NCBI GenBank assembly: GCA_005877855.1
Contig: VBOF01000193.1
Coordinates: forward strand, 4,611 to 9,715
Origin: Nitrospirota bacterium
Lineage (GTDB): Bacteria > Nitrospirota > Nitrospiria > Nitrospirales > NS-4
Direction: 5' to 3'
Length of the DNA: 5,105 nucleotides
The notes beneath the pieces are model-generated. The model did not search any database and was not told where the DNA came from. It saw only the letters and a program-made list of their open reading frames with translations. The position numbers were made by a program, and so were the translations under genes. Below, piece by piece: positions 3,101 through 5,105 of the stretch; the first letter of the stretch is position 1, and every line of letters begins with the position of its first letter.

Positions 3101-5105
3101 ACCGGCGGAGCGGGGAACGATTACCTTCTGGGTGACGATTTTCCCGGAATCGATCTGTTCGGCAATTCCATCTTTTTCCCCTCGAGCACGCCGGGCGATG
3201 ACTTGTTGGACGGCGGCGACGGAGACGATCAACTCTTCGGGCGCGGCGGGAACGATGTCCTACTCGGGGGTGACGGCAATGATCTGTTGGACGGCGGCGT
3301 TGGGAACGACTCCCTGGACGGTGGGGCTGGCGACGATACGCTGACAGGTGGCGCCGGCGATGACGTGCTGGTCGGTGGCGCCGGCAATGACGTGCTGACG
3401 GATGAGTCGGGGAACAATCTGCTGGACGGAGGCGACGGCAACGACATCCTGACGGTGTCTGACATTGGGAACAATACGCTGCTGGGCGGGGCGGGCGACG
3501 ATCGGCTAACCGGGGGCCAAGGGAACGACGTGCTGGATGGTGGCTCCGGCAACGACATCCTGACGGGTAGTGGCGGCAATGACACATACGTGTTCGGGCG
3601 CGGCTACGGCCGGGACACGGTGAATAACATCTTCGGCAGCGGCGGGACTATCCAGATCGCCGCCGACACCGCGCCCGGCGATGTGACGGTCACACGCGTC
3701 CAGGATCTCACGCGAGGCATCGACGATCTGGTGCTGAGCATCAACGGGACGGCGGACCGGCTCACAGTCTCGAACTTCTTCCTGGATCCGATCTTCCAGG
3801 TCCAGCAGGTCGTGTTCGCGGACGGCACGACATGGGATGTGCCGACCCTTCAAGATTTCGCACGGCGTGTGCCTGATCCGGATCCGGGGCCGTCCTCGCT
3901 TATCGGCTTTGACGACAGCAATGACATCATCCGGGCGTTTGGGCCCGGCAATGTCCTGATGGGGCTGGGGGGGAACGATGTGCTGGATGGGCGGGACGGC
4001 AACGACACAATGTACGGCGGTCCCGGCAGCGACACCTATGTCTTCGGCCGAGGCGCGGGGCGGGCCCAGGTGTTTGATTTGGCCCAGCCGGGGAGCGGGG
4101 ATCTGAATACGATCCAGATGGCCGATGTCACACCGGATGAAGTGACGGTGCTGTCGAGCCCCGAGCATCTGGTACTGGCGCTCAACAACCCAGACGGGAC
4201 GCCAGGGACGGCGGACCGCCTGGCGCTGGCGTACTTCAACGTGGACGAGGCCTTGAGGGCGGTGCAAGTGCAGTTCGCGGACGGGACGGTGTGGGACGCA
4301 GGCACGCTGAGGGCGTTGGTGAGCGGAACGCTCAGCGATGCTGACTCGGTGAGCGTCCCGTCGAGACCGCCGTCTGGCGACGGGGGCGGCGGAACGTCCG
4401 GAAGCGGCGGCACTGGGGTTGGGACGACTGGCCCGACGGAGACGCCTGTGCTTGTGGGCGGACCGGGCGACGACCTGCTGGGCGGCGGCCCCGGCGACGA
4501 CACGCTGCTCGGCGGCGCGGGTAACGATACGTATCTGTTTGGACGCGGGAGCGGCCACGACACGATCGTGGAGGACGACGCGACGGCCGGCAATGTGGAT
4601 ACCGTGCAGTTCTCGGCGGACGTTGCGCCAAGCGATGTAGCCGTCACGGGCAGCGGTGACGACCTCGTGCTGAGCATCAATGGGTCAACGGATCAACTCA
4701 CCGTGCAGGCCTTCTTCCTCGACGCCGCCCATCAGATCGAACAGGTGTCGTTCGACGACGGCACGGTCTGGGACATCGCAACGATCGAAGACCACCTGCC
4801 GAAGACGCTGACCGGCACGAGCGGCGCAGACACGCTGTACGGCGGTGCGGGGCCGGACACGTTTGATGGCGGCGCGGGCAACGACACGATGTACGGCTAT
4901 GACGGCAATGATACGTACCTGTTCGGCCCCGGGTCTGGCCAGGATACAGTCTTGGACTTCGATCCAACGGCCGGCAATGTGGACACGATTGAGATGGCCT
5001 CTGGCGTGGCGCCGAGCGATGTGACGGTGACACACCAGCAGGACCTGGCGGCCGGCGTTGACGATCTGGTGCTGAGCATTAACGGGACGTCCGACCAGCT
5101 TACGG
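125..5105 (+). CDS. Giant RTX protein with N-terminal lysozyme-like (GH24-type) domain, 3' partial
   Basis: The frame is open for 1,660 complete codons plus one base and runs off the right edge. Residues 20-253 resemble T4-type muramidases, with E26, D35 and S41 spaced like T4 lysozyme E11, D20 and T26. Such enzymes cut the MurNAc-GlcNAc bond of peptidoglycan. The rest is about seventy RTX nonapeptide turns (GGxGxDxLx type) in five blocks, one non-RTX module at 387-540, and four HCBP_related modules with the signature DTYxFGxGxG ... DLVLSINGT ... FxDGTxWD. I see no Cys in the visible product and no N-terminal signal peptide or membrane segment. This fits RTX proteins exported by type I secretion, whose C-terminal signal would lie past 5105. 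In that family, calcium binding to the repeats drives folding outside the cell. The head has a lower GC content than the tail. The gene overlaps its upstream neighbour by four bases. The RTX assignment is very secure, the lysozyme-like head is likely, and the antibacterial role is inference. Confidence 0.95.
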   Translation, partial: MITSWHTIQNDTTYTDLRFAKISNSEGVKPEAYLDSKNIPSIGIGFNLSPGSVRDLVFLEMGLNANSGDLSAEAQIAEQHYIDLLVKEIGRTFTKGEKIQGKDLRSALDKVMDDRAKDPVFAQVARITNRHAFEMSPDEMKVVFDQVVATRETAVDDWLPGIPQSNERVALVSLAYNNLIGVIHEGDQTIYKSPKLRQDILDDKRAEAWFEIRFNSNAESKRTDAGSRASALGLAKRRIDESDLFGLYNEQGPGIPVDEAKDVLRMYTTHRNDIQTYENQFHSLFLVSGANTIQSQLTAAKGPLLALFAAGQTIDGDVLVGADDAKSTDLLLGTAKADLIFGEKGNDILVGNDGNDILRGGEGDDELFGGLGNDVLKGGVGKDTYFYSSGDGSDVIVDTPLILDGGGQPEGDGKGAIVYDSHLLEGGIKRTGESEYKSLDGTFTFVWNGPGSDLVVNNTLTIKDFSNGDLGITLANAPEIVTDFGPATRTEFQKVDHFVQVGTDLNGNPIFEPVFANFFDDASNDTRTTSDPGRLTPPIGDDNNVIHAGDGSDAIASGAGNDQLFGDAGSDTIFAGAGDDRLSGGTDGDFLDGGPGSDILSGDEGDDTVYGGAGNDSLVGGPGNDFMNGDDPNDPVGVTGNDVLDGGDGNDVLQGGVGNDVLMGGAGNDHMEGDFALNFNATGNDFLDGGAGNDSMQGGGGNDVLLGGAGDDLLQGDGPNNPAIPWDSSVDGNDVLDGGAGNDELQGGGGDDILVGGAGDDLLFGDDTFPVTETGNDLLDGGAGNDQLQGMGGDDVLFGRDGSDTLFGDDPNRPDRAGGNDFLDGGEGNDILTGQGGNDILAGGSGDDTLRGDSFLRPNGLGGFTEIQAPNPGNDVLDGEAGNDFLEGDAGDDALVGGTGSDTLYGDSSTDPGVTGNDSLDGGEGDDQLFGGGGDDVLTGDAGNDLLSGDDLNSTNLFGVQVFTASNAPGSDQLDGGEGDDRLFGGGGDDTLTGGAGNDYLLGDDFPGIDLFGNSIFFPSSTPGDDLLDGGDGDDQLFGRGGNDVLLGGDGNDLLDGGVGNDSLDGGAGDDTLTGGAGDDVLVGGAGNDVLTDESGNNLLDGGDGNDILTVSDIGNNTLLGGAGDDRLTGGQGNDVLDGGSGNDILTGSGGNDTYVFGRGYGRDTVNNIFGSGGTIQIAADTAPGDVTVTRVQDLTRGIDDLVLSINGTADRLTVSNFFLDPIFQVQQVVFADGTTWDVPTLQDFARRVPDPDPGPSSLIGFDDSNDIIRAFGPGNVLMGLGGNDVLDGRDGNDTMYGGPGSDTYVFGRGAGRAQVFDLAQPGSGDLNTIQMADVTPDEVTVLSSPEHLVLALNNPDGTPGTADRLALAYFNVDEALRAVQVQFADGTVWDAGTLRALVSGTLSDADSVSVPSRPPSGDGGGGTSGSGGTGVGTTGPTETPVLVGGPGDDLLGGGPGDDTLLGGAGNDTYLFGRGSGHDTIVEDDATAGNVDTVQFSADVAPSDVAVTGSGDDLVLSINGSTDQLTVQAFFLDAAHQIEQVSFDDGTVWDIATIEDHLPKTLTGTSGADTLYGGAGPDTFDGGAGNDTMYGYDGNDTYLFGPGSGQDTVLDFDPTAGNVDTIEMASGVAPSDVTVTHQQDLAAGVDDLVLSINGTSDQLT
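182..883 (+). other. Lysozyme-like (GH24 / T4-lysozyme-type) catalytic domain, residues about 20-253
   Basis: The first motif, residues 24-47, reads NSEGVKPEAYLDS followed by KNIPSIGIGFN. It parallels the active-site hairpin of T4 lysozyme (DEG...YKDTEGYYTIGIGH). The putative catalytic triad is E26, D35 and S41. The gaps of nine and six residues are the same as in T4 lysozyme E11/D20/T26, with Ser in place of Thr. Later segments also fit the family's helical lobe: NERVALVSLAYNN (residues 166-178), AWFEIRFNSN (208-217) and LAKRRIDESDLFGLY up to about residue 253. At about 235 residues it is longer than T4 lysozyme (164), with an extra charged helical stretch around residues 65-150. The expected activity is muramidase cleavage of peptidoglycan in the periplasm or in target-cell walls. 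The fold assignment rests on motif spacing read by eye, not on a profile search. Confidence 0.75.
884..1147 (+). other. Helical linker and lead-in to the RTX part, residues 254-341
   Basis: After the lysozyme-like domain, residues 254-313 include EAKDVLRMYTTHRND, NQFHSLFLVSGANTIQSQL and a short Ala/Leu-rich stretch (GPLLALFAAG). The pattern suggests two amphipathic helices. The hydrophobic stretch is too short and broken for a confident membrane segment. From about residue 314 (IDGDVLVGADD...) the sequence shifts to Gly/Asp-rich strands that lead into the first RTX turns. I recognise no separate domain. Confidence 0.5.
1148..1282 (+). repeat. RTX block 1, about five nonapeptide turns (residues 342-386)
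   Basis: The turns are GEKGNDILV, GNDGNDILR, GGEGDDELF, GGLGNDVLK and GGVGKDTYF. They follow the RTX consensus GGxGxDxUx, in which Gly/Asn/Asp turns bind calcium in a parallel beta-roll. The last turn ends in DTYFY, the usual exit from a beta-roll into a following module. The 27-nt period is clear at the DNA level but codon choice is varied, so these are not recent identical copies. Confidence 0.92.
1283..1744 (+). other. Non-RTX module between RTX blocks 1 and 2 (residues 387-540)
   Basis: The module begins YSSGDGSDVIVD and contains GAIVYDSHLLEGGIKRTG, EYKSLDGTFTFVWNGPGSDL and LTIKDFSNGDLGITL. It then passes through VDHFVQVGTDLNGNPIF and FFDDASNDTRTT into the next RTX block. The order 'D.I.D ... 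G.I.Y....L.GG ... Y...DG.F.....DL ... ITIK.F.NGDLGI.L' recalls a module I associate with large RTX hydrolases, where it follows a lipase, peptidase or lysozyme-like domain and the first beta-roll. It shares its layout with the HCBP_related modules further on: a DxYxF exit strand, a DL(V/T) strand and a final xxF strand. It is probably a distant relative of those modules. No catalytic motif is visible. Confidence 0.55.
1745..3580 (+). repeat. RTX block 2, main calcium-binding repeat region (residues 541-1152)
   Basis: About 57 nonapeptide turns of the form GxDxLxGGx run from DDNNVIHAGDGSD to TGSGGN just before module A. There are three sections. About ten turns (1745-2011) open the block. Then come eight super-repeat units, each with four turns and a spacer insert (2042-3193). 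Finally there is an uninterrupted run of about fifteen turns (3194-3580). Each turn should provide Asp, Asn and Gly backbone ligands for calcium in a beta-roll. The strong G/D/N bias and 27-nt period make the opposite strand open by chance over long stretches. This length is large compared with classical RTX toxins, which carry about 10-40 repeats. Confidence 0.93.
2042..3193 (+). repeat. Eight tandem super-repeat units (35-residue RTX core plus variable insert)
   Basis: Units start at 2042, 2171, 2318, 2447, 2579, 2741, 2870 and 3032, and the last ends at 3193. Their lengths are 129, 147, 129, 132, 162, 129, 162 and 162 nt. Each begins G(N/S)DxLDGxx, continues with two more nine-residue turns and an eight-residue turn ending in GD, giving a core of exactly 35 residues. 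An insert of 8, 14, 8, 9, 19, 8, 19 and 19 residues follows. Examples are FALNFNAT, DTFPVTET, SSTDPGVT and DPNRPDRAG among the short ones, and DLNSTNLFGVQVFTASNAP among the long ones. A ninth related insert, DPNDPVGVT, precedes unit 1 (2015-2041). The inserts are rich in Pro, Asn and Thr and probably form loops leaving the beta-roll at a fixed position. Confidence 0.85.
3581..3871 (+). other. HCBP_related module A (residues 1153-1249)
   Basis: The module starts DTYVFGRGYGRDTVN, runs through a strand set ending in GDVTVTRVQ and DDLVLSINGTADRLTVSNFF, and closes with VVFADGTTWDVPTLQDF. This matches the signature I know as haemolysin-type calcium-binding protein related domain (PF06594 type), common between RTX blocks in large type I secreted proteins. 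No catalytic function is known for it; it is taken as a structural spacer in the repeat stalk. It is most similar to module D. Confidence 0.85.
3872..4030 (+). repeat. RTX block 3, short (residues 1250-1302)
   Basis: A Pro/Asp linker (PDPDPGPSS) leads into about five turns: SNDIIRAFG, GNVLMGLG, GNDVLDGRD, GNDTMYGGP and GSD. The first two are imperfect, lacking the usual Gly pair or Asp. The block separates modules A and B. Confidence 0.8.
4031..4321 (+). other. HCBP_related module B, divergent (residues 1303-1399)
   Basis: The module starts DTYVFGRGAGRAQVFD and ends VQVQFADGTVWDAGTLRAL, so both ends match modules A and C. The centre differs. The usual DDLVLSINGTxDxL strand reads EHLVLALNNPDG then TPGTADRL, with a short insertion in the hairpin. 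The usual (R/H/Q)DT after GxG is RAQ. It is still clearly the same family. Confidence 0.8.
4322..4444 (+). other. Gly/Ser/Thr/Pro-rich flexible linker (residues 1400-1440)
   Basis: After SGTLSDADSVSVPSRPPSGD the sequence becomes GGGGTSGSGGTGVGTTGP and then TETP. This is low-complexity, with no calcium-binding Asp and little hydrophobic content. It is probably a flexible hinge between two stalk segments (modules A-B and C-D). No other such linker occurs in the window. Confidence 0.75.
4445..4525 (+). repeat. RTX block 4, short (residues 1441-1467)
   Basis: About three turns, VLVGGPGDDLLGGG, PGDDTLLGG and AGN, lead directly into DTYLFGRG of module C. The consensus is well kept, so calcium binding is expected. 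Confidence 0.85.
4526..4804 (+). other. HCBP_related module C (residues 1468-1560)
   Basis: The module starts DTYLFGRGSGHDTIVED, continues ATAGNVDTVQFSADVAPSD and DDLVLSINGSTDQLTVQAFF, and ends VSFDDGTVWDIATIEDHL. It is slightly shorter than module A because the hairpin before DDLVLS lacks about six residues. Its first half is closest to module D: both contain TAGNVDT and VAPSDV, with near-identical codons. Confidence 0.87.
4805..4909 (+). repeat. RTX block 5, short (residues 1561-1595)
   Basis: The turns are LTGTSGADTLYGG, AGPDTFDGG, AGNDTMYGY and DGN, followed by DTYLFG of module D. LTGTSGADTLYG is the typical opening of a new RTX block. This continues the block-plus-module alternation seen from 3581 onward. 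Confidence 0.85.
4910..5105 (+). other. HCBP_related module D, cut by the window edge (residues 1596 onward)
   Basis: The module starts DTYLFGPGSGQDTVLDFD, continues PTAGNVDTIEMASGVAPSD, then DDLVLSINGTSDQLT, where the window ends. The closing FxDGTxWD strand must lie beyond 5105. The central strand is nearly identical at the DNA level to module A (3722-3751 versus 5060-5089, 29 of 30 bases). Confidence 0.85.

Noticed and set aside
1148..3580. Regularly spaced DNA repeats resembling a CRISPR array or minisatellite
   Set aside because: The 27-nt period is fully explained by RTX nonapeptides in an intact frame. Copies differ at many bases, and the intervals are coding, not unique spacers.
3581..4321. 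Protease or adhesin catalytic motifs in the tail (for example a zinc-peptidase HExxH)
   Set aside because: No such motif appears in frame. The non-RTX parts of this region are explained by HCBP_related modules.
3506..4558. A 350-residue open frame on the minus strand, and many shorter minus-strand frames across 984-5079
   Set aside because: They lie opposite the RTX and HCBP coding sequence. Their products are low-complexity His/Val/Ala- or Ser/Pro-rich strings that mirror the GGxGxD repeat. They are by-products of a high-GC 27-nt period with few stops, not genes.

Overview
The window is almost entirely one very long plus-strand reading frame. It opens with an ATG at 125 and stays open, without stop or frameshift, to the last base at 5105: 1,660 complete codons, with the C-terminus outside the window. 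The product reads as a cysteine-free, acidic, Gly/Asp-rich RTX (repeats-in-toxin) protein with a T4-lysozyme-like (GH24-type) head. The visible order is: lysozyme-like domain (about residues 20-253); helical linker (254-313); short RTX block (about 342-386); non-RTX module of a kind seen in large RTX proteins (387-540); main RTX block (541-1152); then alternating short RTX blocks and 'haemolysin-type calcium-binding protein related' (HCBP_related) modules A (1153-1249), B (1303-1399), C (1468-1560) and D (from 1596, cut by the window edge).

The first 128 bases hold the C-terminal end of an upstream gene in another plus frame. Its TGA overlaps the ATG of the long gene in an ATGA junction, so the two are probably co-transcribed and translationally coupled. 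No promoter, terminator, RNA gene, mobile element or CRISPR array was seen. The minus-strand frames are shadows of the high-GC, 27-nt-periodic repeat DNA.

The organism is probably a Gram-negative bacterium with a type I secretion system. The head has no N-terminal signal peptide, and RTX proteins normally leave the cell unfolded through an ABC transporter/membrane fusion protein/TolC channel, using a C-terminal signal that would lie beyond this window. GC is high in the repeat part (about 65 % in a sampled line) and lower in the head (about 47 % in a sampled line). The species cannot be fixed from this sequence.

The working model, which is inference, is a secreted, calcium-folded peptidoglycan hydrolase: a muramidase warhead carried by an RTX tail, possibly acting against other bacteria. 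The most notable structure is a second-order repeat in the main RTX block. Eight consecutive units (2042-3193) each have an invariant 35-residue core of four calcium-binding turns, followed by a non-RTX insert of only 8, 9, 14 or 19 residues.
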